DNA from: Candidatus Chromulinivorax destructor
GTDB lineage: Bacteria > Babelota > Babeliae > Babelales > Chromulinivoraceae
Length of the DNA stretch: 64,000 bases
Assembly: GCF_003366055.1 (NCBI RefSeq)
Contig: NZ_CP025544.1
Location: 124,001-188,000, forward strand
Direction of reading: 5' to 3'
Shown: positions 51,996 to 60,606 of the stretch, piece by piece
Position numbering within the stretch: position 1 is the first letter of the stretch
Layout of the letters: each line of letters starts with the position of its first letter
The notes under the pieces: generated by a model
Database searches by the model: none
What the model was told of the DNA's origin: nothing
Seen by the model: the letters and a program-made list of their open reading frames with translations, nothing else
Position numbers and translations under genes: made by a program

Positions 51996-53642
51996 ATGGT
52001 TAATAAATCAATGAAAAAACTTTTTGTAGGACTAGCTGTTCTTTCAACTGCAGCTTCATTACATTCAGAAGCTGTACAAAGTACAAGTAAAGGTTTCTTC
52101 CAACCGCGTGCTGCATCTGCTAACATCGCTCGTGAGATGTTGATGCAACCAAACGAACAAAAACATTCTGATGGATGGTATGGTAACTTCTCTGCAACTG
52201 GTTTTTACCAACGTGGATGGAATGACAATTCTGTAGATTCACAAAGCGATGCTGACAGTAATGTAAGCGGATTAGGCGCATTCCCATTCTGGTCAGGAAC
52301 AAACACAATGGCTGTAGGTAACTCTGCTACAACAGCTGCTGGTATTGTTGCTGGAACACCTTCTGTTGATGGTTACCAATTCGGTTTAGGTACAACATCA
52401 ACTGCTGGTTCAATCAATTTAAACCCAATCGTGTACCAAGCTGGTGCTGATTTTATGTTTATCGTAGGATCTGCTTCACACGAACCAGGCTTCTTGTTTA
52501 AAATCAAGGCTCCTATCGCTGTGTACAACATCAATCCTAACTTAACAGAAGTAGCTGCAACTCCTGCTGCTAACTATAACGAAGGTCAATTGAGCTTATC
52601 TACTACAGACGTAGCAATTCCAACTGGCGCAACAATGACACAAGCTTTAGCTGGTAACTTAGGTGATGCTCCTACGCTTGGTAACTACACTCCAATGCAA
52701 TACGGTTTAGTTCAAGGCGATATTTCAACAGGCGCTAAGTTTGGTGATATCGAAATGACTGCTGGTTATAACTTTATCAGCAACGAAGATAGTTCATTCA
52801 GCGTTGCGCTACGTGCTTCTGCTCCTACAGGGAACAAAGCAACTGGTCAATACATGCTTGAACCAATCGTTGGTCGTGGTGGAAACTGGGGACTTGGTGG
52901 TTACACAGCTGCACACGTTAACCTATGGGAAGGCAGCAACGATAACAGATTGTCATTCAAAGTAATGGCTGATGTTATGCATTTATTTGGAACAGACACA
53001 GTTCGTTCATATGATCTAACAGAAAATGGCGGCGGTTCACGTTACCTATTAGTTGCTGATTACAATGCTGGTGTTTACCAAAACTCTATCCAAAACTTAA
53101 TCAACGTAACAACATTAGCTTCTACTTCTTCATTTGGAGTTGAAGGTGACGTTGCTGTAGGTTTCAACTACACAGGCGGTGGATTCTCATTTGACTTAGG
53201 TTATGAATTCTTCGGTCGTTCAGCTGAAACTTTAGAAATCACTGGTGATTTCAATACAAGATATGCTGTTCTTGGGCATCAAGGTCCTGGTACAGCTACT
53301 GATGGTTCAGTTGCTTCATTCGCAGCTCAACCAGGTGCGACAATGAGAAATGCAGTAGCTCAAACAGATATAGTACAAACTGGAACTGTAGCTACAACTG
53401 CTGATGCTTTAGGTGATGCTCGTCTTACTGCTAACCAAGTATCTCTAGCTGACTTAAACGTAGAAGGCGCACAACAATCTGCATACCTAACAAGCAAAAT
53501 ATTTGCTAAAGTTGGTTATGAATTTGCACAAAACGATTACGTTCCTTTCGTTGGTGTAATGGGTGAATTTGAATTCAGCAACTCACTAAACAATGCTCTT
53601 CCTCAATGGAGCGTAGCTTTAGTTGGCGGCGTTTCTTTCTAA
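51996..53642 (+). CDS. Outer-membrane beta-barrel protein, tandem paralogue 1
   Basis: 548 residues; AAGGGA precedes the start. Signal peptide MKKLFVGLAVLSTAASLHSEA. A conserved N-terminal segment QPRAASANIAREMLMQ is followed by alternating strands typical of a barrel (FSATGFYQRGW, GLGAFPFWSGTNTM, GRGGNWGLGGYTAAHVNLWE, FSFDLGYEFFGRSAETLEI). The last residue is Phe (WSVALVGGVSF), the usual signal for barrel insertion. The codons of this copy look more uniform than in the neighbours, which could reflect high expression. Probably a porin-like or surface protein; substrate unknown. Confidence 0.88.
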   Translation: MVNKSMKKLFVGLAVLSTAASLHSEAVQSTSKGFFQPRAASANIAREMLMQPNEQKHSDGWYGNFSATGFYQRGWNDNSVDSQSDADSNVSGLGAFPFWSGTNTMAVGNSATTAAGIVAGTPSVDGYQFGLGTTSTAGSINLNPIVYQAGADFMFIVGSASHEPGFLFKIKAPIAVYNINPNLTEVAATPAANYNEGQLSLSTTDVAIPTGATMTQALAGNLGDAPTLGNYTPMQYGLVQGDISTGAKFGDIEMTAGYNFISNEDSSFSVALRASAPTGNKATGQYMLEPIVGRGGNWGLGGYTAAHVNLWEGSNDNRLSFKVMADVMHLFGTDTVRSYDLTENGGGSRYLLVADYNAGVYQNSIQNLINVTTLASTSSFGVEGDVAVGFNYTGGGFSFDLGYEFFGRSAETLEITGDFNTRYAVLGHQGPGTATDGSVASFAAQPGATMRNAVAQTDIVQTGTVATTADALGDARLTANQVSLADLNVEGAQQSAYLTSKIFAKVGYEFAQNDYVPFVGVMGEFEFSNSLNNALPQWSVALVGGVSF

Positions 53643-53704
53643 CAATAGTTTAGTTCTATATCTATAAAAGAATATTGAGCTAAGGCCAGAAAACGATAAT
53701 ACTA

Positions 53705-53734
53705 TGGAGATAAGGTGTAAAAACCTTATCTCCA
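53705..53734 (+). terminator. Hairpin terminator after barrel paralogue 1
   Basis: Perfect 12-bp stem TGGAGATAAGGT / ACCTTATCTCCA followed by TTTTTAC. It separates the first barrel gene from the second; the rest of the 301-bp gap is A/T-rich and presumably carries the next promoter. Confidence 0.9.
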
Positions 53735-53943
53735 TTTTTACTTTCTACAGTTCTCCAGACAACGCTTGATAAATTTCTTCATCTTTTCATTGCAACTTTT
53801 CGACTATTTTTATAGATTACATGCAACAGAAAACTGCATTGCATGCGCTGCATCAAAAAAAAGGTAATTCCTTTTGAGTAAAATCAGTTGTAAATTTTTG
53901 AAAATTTGCCACGTCATATCAACATAAAAAAAGGAGTCGCGAT

Positions 53944-55566
53944 ATGGTATCAAAAACAATCAAAAACCTGTGCGTAGCAATCGCATTGTCAGTTCAGCTG
54001 CATCAGCTGCACGGCGATGCAACGTTAAGCACCAGTAAAGGTTTTATACAGCCTCGTCCATCATCGGGCAATATAGCTCGCGAGATGATGATGGAGTCTA
54101 ACTATCGCCATACCGATTCTGGAAGTTGGTTTGGTGAATTTTCTGCAACCGGTTTTTATCAACGGTACTGGACGCAAGGTGACCAAGAAAATGGCCTTGG
54201 AGCCTTTCCATTCTGGTCTGGTAGCAACACCATGACGATTGGTAATAATGAACAAGTATCAACAACAACGCCAAGCACGTTGGCAAACGTTGATGCTTAT
54301 CAGTTTGGCCTTGGTCAAGTTACACCAGGTGCAAATCCAGCAACGATCAATTTAAATCCAATATTTTACCAAGCTGGTACTGACTTTATGCTTATTATGG
54401 GCCAATCTGGGGTGAAATCAGGTTTTTATGCTAAAGCAAAAGTTCCACTTGCAATCACAGAAGTGACGTACCAATTAACAGAAAATAATCCACTGGTTGC
54501 AACTGACTATCCTGCTGGTGCGCTGAGCGTTTCTAACGCTACAGTTAATGAACCTGCAACAAGCATGTCGCAAGCATTCTTAGGTTTTAAAAATGAACAG
54601 TTTGCAGGCAACGGCGACTACACACCAATGCTTTTTGGATTAATTAATAATATATCGACTACCGTTATTCGTTTTGCAGATTTTGAATTAACTGCTGGGT
54701 ACAACTGGATTTTTCATGAAAATAGTTCAGTCACCATTGCTGGCCGTATGTCCTGTCCATCAGGAAACAAAGCCGATGGTACCTATATGATCGAACCGAT
54801 TGTTGGACGTGGCGGTAACTATGGTCTTGGTGGCTATGCTGCTGGTAACTTTCAGCTCTGGCATGGTGCGCACAACAACAAGTTAACCTGTAAGTTTATG
54901 GCTGATGTGTTGCATCTGTTTACCACAGAAACTACACGTTCGTACGATTTAGTATCTGCAGGACCAGGTTCACGTTACTTGCTTGTTGCAAACTATGCAA
55001 ACGGTTCGTACCAGAACGAAATTCAAAACTTAATTAACCACACAACCCTGCTATCAAATTCTACTTTTGCAGCAGAAGTAGATATTGCTCTTGCACTCAA
55101 CTACAGCTGTGGTCATGGTTGGTCATTTGACCTTGGGTATGAGTTTTATGGCCGATCAGCTGAAACGCTGGAAATCACTGGTAATTTTGCCAACCAAACC
55201 TACGCAATTTTAGGCCGTCAAGGTGTTGGGCAAATTGGTGCTGGTGCAACCCCAACAACGCTTGCTCAACCAACTGCTACCATCAGTTCATCGGTAGCGC
55301 GTCAAGATGTGGTGGGAGTACCATCTGCGCTTGTAGTTGATGCAACGATAGCAAGTAACAGAATCGCTGCTTCTGACCTTGATGTTGCTGCTGCTGCGCA
55401 GGCTGCTTACCTTACAAGCAAAGCGTTTACCAAGATTGCTTACGAATGGAACAATATCAATTATATTCCATTTTTTGGAATGATTGCTGAATGGGAATTT
55501 AGTACGTGCTTAAATAATGCTCTGCCACAATGGTCAATTGCTATTGTTGGTGGTACATCGTTTTAA
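53944..55566 (+). CDS. Outer-membrane beta-barrel protein, tandem paralogue 2
   Basis: 540 residues with AAGGAG 7 bases upstream of ATG 53944. Signal peptide LCVAIALSVQLHQLHGDA. It shares QPRPSSGNIAREMMMES, FSATGFYQRYW, GLGAFPFWSGSNTM, the barrel core GRGGNYGLGGYAAGNFQLWH, FYGRSAETLEITGNF and the end WSIAIVGGTSF with paralogue 1. It differs mostly in stretches likely to be surface loops (about residues 85-110, 175-205 and 425-475). Confidence 0.88.
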   Translation: MVSKTIKNLCVAIALSVQLHQLHGDATLSTSKGFIQPRPSSGNIAREMMMESNYRHTDSGSWFGEFSATGFYQRYWTQGDQENGLGAFPFWSGSNTMTIGNNEQVSTTTPSTLANVDAYQFGLGQVTPGANPATINLNPIFYQAGTDFMLIMGQSGVKSGFYAKAKVPLAITEVTYQLTENNPLVATDYPAGALSVSNATVNEPATSMSQAFLGFKNEQFAGNGDYTPMLFGLINNISTTVIRFADFELTAGYNWIFHENSSVTIAGRMSCPSGNKADGTYMIEPIVGRGGNYGLGGYAAGNFQLWHGAHNNKLTCKFMADVLHLFTTETTRSYDLVSAGPGSRYLLVANYANGSYQNEIQNLINHTTLLSNSTFAAEVDIALALNYSCGHGWSFDLGYEFYGRSAETLEITGNFANQTYAILGRQGVGQIGAGATPTTLAQPTATISSSVARQDVVGVPSALVVDATIASNRIAASDLDVAAAAQAAYLTSKAFTKIAYEWNNINYIPFFGMIAEWEFSTCLNNALPQWSIAIVGGTSF

Positions 55567-55644
55567 GAATCAATACACCCTATGATTATATAAAAAATAG
55601 TCTGACCCTACGCTCGTTGTGATACCTATAAAATATAAAAACAC

Positions 55645-55672
55645 TGCGTAGGGTTGCGTGAACCAAAATTTT
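55645..55672 (-). repeat. Single end of the dispersed element, copy J
   Basis: GCGTAGGGTTGCGTGAACCAAAATTTTA, read over its length, matches one terminal repeat joined directly to the inner CGTAGG block, with nothing of the core left. It lies in the 139-bp spacer between barrel paralogues 2 and 3. Confidence 0.6.
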
Positions 55673-55705
55673 ACCATAATAAAAAACAAAAAAAGGATTG
55701 AGAAC

Positions 55706-57322
55706 ATGATACAAAAGTTTTTGCACAACGCACAAACAAACACAACTCGTGTGCAATACATGCTTGCAGGACTTGCACTGCTTGCAACATACGGCTTGTC
55801 TGCATCAGAGACAACCATATCAAATAACTTATTCTTACATCGTGCATTCTCGGCAAATATCGAACGAGAAATGATGATGGAAGGTCACATTACTAAAACT
55901 GATTTTGATGGATTCTACAGCTTTTTTGCTGCAACGGGAGCGTACCAACGTTCATGGAATCAAAACGGTGCAACAGGCATTGGTGCTTTACCATTTTGGT
56001 CAGGAACGAATGCAATGACGGTCGGGACAAACTTAAACGGTACAAGTCTTGATGCCTACCAGTTTGGTTTAGGAAACGTAACGTCAAACGGGCAAATCGA
56101 ATTAAATCCAATAGTCTACCAAGGTGGTGCAGATTTCTTATTTTATGCAGGTGGCTCAACCAATGATCCAGGATTTTTTATTAAGTTAAAAGCTCCACTT
56201 GGTATGATTGGTATTAACCCTCAATTAACCGAAGTAACGACTGCAACAGCAGCACCGTACGTAGCTGGTGCAATTCAACCATCAACAACAACTGGCTACC
56301 AGCCGTCAACAACGATGACACAAGCTTTTGCAGGAGCATCAAACACCACCGATTCTGGTGACTTTAAGGTCATGGAATACGGATTAATCGATGGCTTACA
56401 ATCATCGGGCGCTAAATTTGGTGACTTTGAAATGACACTTGGGTACAACTTGATTTGTGATGAAGAACATCTGTTTGGGTTTGGTCTGCGTGCATCTGGC
56501 CCATCTGGCAATAAACCACTTGGTATCTATGCGCTTGAACCGATCTTTGGCCGTGGAAGCAGCTGGGGTATTGGTGGCTATCTTGTCGGTGGTATAAAAG
56601 TATGGGAAAACCATGAAAATAAATATTTTGCTATCAATGTGATGGGGACGATCTTACACCTTGTCAACAGCAACACGGTTCGTTCATACGACTTAGAACT
56701 CAATGGACCAGGTTCTAAATATTTATTAGTTGCCGATTACAACGCAAACATATACCAAGGAACGATCCAAAACTTGATCAACCTTTCTACCCTTGATTCT
56801 ACGTCATCATTTGGTGCTGAAGGTAACGCTGCAATTGAGTTTCAATACGTTTCTAACGGATGGGAAGTTGACCTTGGGTACGCATTCTGGGGAAGAACAC
56901 AAGAACATTTAACGATTACGCAAGAATTTGACCAAAACCGTTATGCAATTTTAGGCCGTCAATCAGTCGGTGCTTTTAATGGCAGTGGCGCGGCAACCCC
57001 TTCGACCCTGTCACAACCATCAGCAAGGATTAATTCATCACTTCCAGCAGTTGCTGAGAATGGTAATGATGGTGCAACTGCACTAATATTACCTGCAACT
57101 GTCCCTGCAAACCGTATCGCTGGTAACTCAGCTTTTAACATTGCAGCAGCAGAGCAACAAGCTGCTTCAACCAGTAAAGTATTTACCAAGGCTGCTTACT
57201 CATGGCTTGATATGTCGATGAGCCCGTACGTGGGATTACTTGGAGAGTTTGAAATCAGCACAAGCCAAAACAATGCATTGTCTCAATGGTCAATTGCAGT
57301 TGTTGGTGGACTGTATTTTTAA
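55706..57322 (+). CDS. Outer-membrane beta-barrel protein, tandem paralogue 3
   Basis: ATG 55706 is chosen over a GTG 16 codons upstream because AGGA lies 8 bases before it; the upstream part would also overlap a repeat fragment. 538 residues. The signal peptide region is longer (LAGLALLATYGLSASE). Conserved: HRAFSANIEREMMMEG, GIGALPFWSGTNAM, GRGSSWGIGGYLVGGIKVWE, VRSYDLELNGPGSKYLLVAD and the C-terminal WSIAVVGGLYF. It is the most diverged of the three. Confidence 0.88.
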   Translation: MIQKFLHNAQTNTTRVQYMLAGLALLATYGLSASETTISNNLFLHRAFSANIEREMMMEGHITKTDFDGFYSFFAATGAYQRSWNQNGATGIGALPFWSGTNAMTVGTNLNGTSLDAYQFGLGNVTSNGQIELNPIVYQGGADFLFYAGGSTNDPGFFIKLKAPLGMIGINPQLTEVTTATAAPYVAGAIQPSTTTGYQPSTTMTQAFAGASNTTDSGDFKVMEYGLIDGLQSSGAKFGDFEMTLGYNLICDEEHLFGFGLRASGPSGNKPLGIYALEPIFGRGSSWGIGGYLVGGIKVWENHENKYFAINVMGTILHLVNSNTVRSYDLELNGPGSKYLLVADYNANIYQGTIQNLINLSTLDSTSSFGAEGNAAIEFQYVSNGWEVDLGYAFWGRTQEHLTITQEFDQNRYAILGRQSVGAFNGSGAATPSTLSQPSARINSSLPAVAENGNDGATALILPATVPANRIAGNSAFNIAAAEQQAASTSKVFTKAAYSWLDMSMSPYVGLLGEFEISTSQNNALSQWSIAVVGGLYF

Positions 57323-57340
57323 CAATAGTGTATATTTGTT

Positions 57341-57381
57341 AAGATGAAAGAGGCCGGGAAATTCCCGGCCTCTTTCATCTT
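57341..57381. terminator. Bidirectional terminator, 20-bp stem
   Basis: Perfect arms AAGATGAAAGAGGCCGGGAA / TTCCCGGCCTCTTTCATCTT between convergent genes (barrel 3 and 57396). Confidence 0.9.
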
Positions 57382-57395
57382 TTATTATCGAACTA

Positions 57396-58682
57396 TTATT
57401 TCTGTCCAGGCATTGTATATTTGCCAATAGGTTTTAAAGCTCCACTTGTTGATTCAATAGGAGTTGAAGGTCTTTTAATGTCTTCAGATTTTAATGATCC
57501 AGTAGAAGTCTGAGTAAATAAATTCTCTGGTGATGATTGCGACACACTTGCTGATAAAGACTCATCACCATAATTTTCATACGCTGATCCTGTAGGTTTT
57601 TGATTAGCTCTCATTTCAGGACTTGTTACGACAACTGGATTTGATGTCAACCTGCTGATCGTTCCCATAGGATCTTGTAAAAAATCGGCAATTGCTTTGG
57701 CAAAACTCTCAATTCCTTTAGAAAGCTCAGATGTCAACCATTCTACTACTGTTGCTTTTTGCGCATCAGTAGCACTTTTTGGCAATGTTTTTTCGACTAA
57801 AGGCTTTATTTGTGTAGGATCTTTTTCAAGTCTTTTAGCTGTTGCTTGAGGTGTTTCTTGAGATGATTGATCTCTTGTTGCTTCAACTTCAGTACTATCT
57901 TTTTCAGAATTCAATCCATTTTTTTCCTGCACGTCTGAAGTTTTAATTTCACCTTGAACTTTTTTAAGATCTCTCTGTGCTTGTATTTCATCATCCCTTT
58001 TTTTCTCAGCTTCTTTATATTCTGCTGTAGTATTTCCGTCTCTATCATAATTAGCTGGGTCATATGTTGCATCATATTCCTTAAATAATGAATTTCCAAA
58101 TCTTCCAGCATATTTATCATAAGATCGAGTTAGTGATTTTTTTGTAGTCTCTAAAACTTGACCACCGTCATCAACTGTAACTGAATAAGATGTTCCATCT
58201 TTTCTTTTTAATGTAAAATATGTCTTTTCTCCGCTAGTAAAGGATGTAACAGAATCTCCATCTTGAGGATCTAAATTAAAAGCATCAGCAACACTCTTAA
58301 CAAAATCAGGGTCCTTCACATTTCCATTACGATCTAATTTTGTTGTGTATGATTTCTCTCCAGATTTAGTTGATGCATCTTTTGAACTATTTAAATCAAA
58401 TGAACCATTCTGTAAATCACTCTGTTTTTTTGTTTTTCCATTCGCATCTGCTGATTTATTTTCTTTTCCACCTTTTGATTCTTTTGACGAATTTTTTGAC
58501 TGCTTAGCAGCATTTTCTTGTACATCTTTAGATACAGATTGTCGACCCGTCTCACCTTTTGTACCTTTTTCAGGCTCTGTTTTTTCAATTTTGCCTGGTT
58601 CCGACGCTTCTGGTAGTGCATACATCGTTGATCCTGCATTAACTGCAAGCAATGTACACAACGTAATCATAATTTTCTTCAT
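57396..58682 (-). CDS. Secreted low-complexity protein, paralogue 1, 428 aa
   Basis: Starts at ATG 58682 with AGGAG 8 bases upstream. Signal peptide KKIMITLCTLLAVNAGSTMY, nearly the same as in the 59211 gene. Residues 30-110 are Lys/Ser/Glu-rich and probably disordered. A middle part (about 118-185) has strands with D-x-x-G turns (LDRNGNVKD, KRKDGTSYSV, VDDGGQVLET). A helical region follows (about 290-340, ATDAQKATVVEWLTSELSKG), then a Ser/Thr/Pro-rich tail. No known domain. Role unknown. Confidence 0.75.
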   Translation of the reverse strand: MKKIMITLCTLLAVNAGSTMYALPEASEPGKIEKTEPEKGTKGETGRQSVSKDVQENAAKQSKNSSKESKGGKENKSADANGKTKKQSDLQNGSFDLNSSKDASTKSGEKSYTTKLDRNGNVKDPDFVKSVADAFNLDPQDGDSVTSFTSGEKTYFTLKRKDGTSYSVTVDDGGQVLETTKKSLTRSYDKYAGRFGNSLFKEYDATYDPANYDRDGNTTAEYKEAEKKRDDEIQAQRDLKKVQGEIKTSDVQEKNGLNSEKDSTEVEATRDQSSQETPQATAKRLEKDPTQIKPLVEKTLPKSATDAQKATVVEWLTSELSKGIESFAKAIADFLQDPMGTISRLTSNPVVVTSPEMRANQKPTGSAYENYGDESLSASVSQSSPENLFTQTSTGSLKSEDIKRPSTPIESTSGALKPIGKYTMPGQK

Positions 58683-58856
58683 GGGGATTCTCCTTTTTAC
58701 AACATTTCTAAAAATTCTATTTGAAATAATTATACATTTTGCAGTATTTAAAAATCAATAGATTAAAATGTTAATTTAATAAAAACTACGATGAACAATT
58801 TTTACAAACCATACCCGCTTTTATTACCTTTACAAAAGCTTCATTGCACCAATCAT

Positions 58857-59059
58857 TAGGTTGAGTGAATCAATTTTTCATTCAAAAGTTTTGCCCTACG
58901 ATTTCTAAAAAACTCCTGAATTTGGTAGCCGGTGGGCCTGATACACTATTTTTTAAACTAAATAAGCGTAAAATGACGTGCGCCAGAACTGTTTGCGCAG
59001 ATGAGCACAGCAATATCGTAGGATGGCATAATTATTTTGAATTTGGTTGACAGAACATA
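58857..59059 (-). repeat. Dispersed inverted-repeat element, copy K
   Basis: Reverse copy in the 528-bp gap 58683-59210. Ends: TAGGTTGAGTGAATCAATTT (58858-58877) and AATTTGGTTGACAGAACATA (59040-59059). Core: GTAGCCGGTGGGCCTGATAC and AATATCGTAGG. It lies beyond the terminator of the 59211 gene and upstream of the 57396 gene. The remaining DNA of the gap is A/T-rich. Confidence 0.8.
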
Positions 59060-59110
59060 ATTGGAATTGTCAGTAGACTCTATTTTTAAACATAGTGTAT
59101 GCACAAAGAG

Positions 59111-59141
59111 AAGAGAGGCTTGGATATTCCTGGCCTCTCTT
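59111..59141 (-). terminator. Hairpin terminator of the 59211 gene
   Basis: AAGAGAGGC / GCCTCTCTT stem with a 13-base loop; T-containing tail on the minus strand. Confidence 0.65.
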
Positions 59142-59210
59142 CTTTACTAATTATCAAATAATTATTCTATTTACACGTATATAATTAATTTCTACACGTA
59201 GTGGATTCAA

Positions 59211-60347
59211 TTAAGATCCTAATAAAAAATCATTAGCAACACTCGTTGGCGATTGTGATCCAGAAACATCTTGAATATCTTTAAATAAAACAGATTCTGA
59301 TGAATTGTCAGCTTCTTCTCCACTAACTTCAGTTCTCAATGGTTTTGTATCTACAAGGTCAAAAATACTATTAAAAACAGATCGTATAGACTCAATAGTA
59401 GCAGTTAATGCTTGCTTACCAGCCTTACCTATTTCCATAATTTTAGCAGTTATTTGCTCTATCATAGTATATTTTTGTTCAGCTGACATACGATCACCCA
59501 CCACTGTCTCTACCGCATCACTAACGACTGTCTTGACTCCAGGTTCATCATTATTTTCTAGGGCATTGCCAGCTTTCTCAGCTGCTTTACCAACAGCTTC
59601 TTCTCTTGCTGGCGTATTTTTTTGAGCTGCTTCTGCATTTTTACGAGCTTGATCTGCTTTATTTTGTGCTTCAGTTTTTTGTTCTGGCGTTAGTTCTTGT
59701 TCTGCTTTAGTTCTATAATCAGTATATTCTGTCGCTATACCTGATGCATCATAAGATGTTGAGTCAAGTGGTTTATTATTTGCATCAAAGTTAGTTATAT
59801 CAAATGTACCATCTTTTCTATATCTTATTTTTTGAGCTTCTTTTCCTTGTGAGTTTAAAATTGATTCATCCATAGAACCATCACGATTGTAAGTCGTTTT
59901 TTTTGTTATGCGAGTTTCACTAATTTGCTTATTACCTTTTCTATCTTTTTTCATTTTGTATTGAGTAACTGTAGATTCTTTAGGGTTACCATTTTTGTCA
60001 AATGTAATATTCATCTCTGATGTGTTATCTAAATTAAAAGTCTGATTAAATTGATCTCCATTCTTTCCCGGAGCTGATTCGACTCCATGCATATTTTTAA
60101 CAATATTTAAATTTTGATTAGGTACATCAGAACCTGATTTTGACTCTGCAAGTTTAGGAGTCTTAGCAGCTTTAGCTTGTACATCTTTAGGTGCATCTGG
60201 TGCCACTTTTACAGCCTCACCTGATTTTGCTGTTCCCCCTTTACTTTTTACAGACTTTCCTGGTTCAGCATAACCATGCATAGCATCAATATGTTTTCCA
60301 GATGCCACTGCAAGCAACGTACACAACGTGATCATAATTTTCTTCAT
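59211..60347 (-). CDS. Secreted DxxG-repeat protein, paralogue 2, 378 aa
   Basis: The signal peptide KKIMITLCTLLAVASGKHID and the following AEPGK match the 57396 gene (SEPGK). Residues about 98-205 contain a run of short units with D/N-x-x-G or similar turns (FDKNGNPKES, YNRDGSMDES, LNSQGKEAQK, YRKDGTFDIT, YDASGIATEY), resembling YD/MORN-like repeats of surface proteins. A Gln/Ala-rich helix follows, then a helical C-terminal domain (MSAEQKYTMIEQITAKIMEI). The partial gene at 1-183 has the same kind of units. Family unknown. Confidence 0.75.
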   Translation of the reverse strand: MKKIMITLCTLLAVASGKHIDAMHGYAEPGKSVKSKGGTAKSGEAVKVAPDAPKDVQAKAAKTPKLAESKSGSDVPNQNLNIVKNMHGVESAPGKNGDQFNQTFNLDNTSEMNITFDKNGNPKESTVTQYKMKKDRKGNKQISETRITKKTTYNRDGSMDESILNSQGKEAQKIRYRKDGTFDITNFDANNKPLDSTSYDASGIATEYTDYRTKAEQELTPEQKTEAQNKADQARKNAEAAQKNTPAREEAVGKAAEKAGNALENNDEPGVKTVVSDAVETVVGDRMSAEQKYTMIEQITAKIMEIGKAGKQALTATIESIRSVFNSIFDLVDTKPLRTEVSGEEADNSSESVLFKDIQDVSGSQSPTSVANDFLLGS

Positions 60348-60606
60348 TACTACTCTCCTTTTTAAACTTACTAAAAATCCTATTTAGGATAATTATATAT
60401 TGTATTATTCATCAAAATCAACAGATTGAAACTGTTGCAGTTTTTTATTAAAACTACCACGCATAATACATTTTCAGTATATCTGCTTTTACTGGGGCTA
60501 TAGATCGATACAATAGCTCATGTCAGCAATCTTTGAATTGCTATTTCAGCTACTTTTTTATACATTGATTGCTAATTATATTTTTTATTTTCTACAAAGG
60601 ATTTCT

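Noticed and set aside
55658-55705. Extended GTG start of the third barrel gene
   Set aside because: The extension has no ribosome site and encodes a non-signal sequence partly made of repeat fragment; ATG 55706 has AGGA upstream.
58345-58761. 138-codon plus-strand open frame rich in Phe/Ser
   Set aside because: Antisense shadow of the Lys/Ser-rich region of the 57396 gene.
60520-60606. Longer N-terminus for glutamine synthetase (29 more residues)
   Set aside because: No ribosome site at 60520, whereas AAAGGA stands before ATG 60607.
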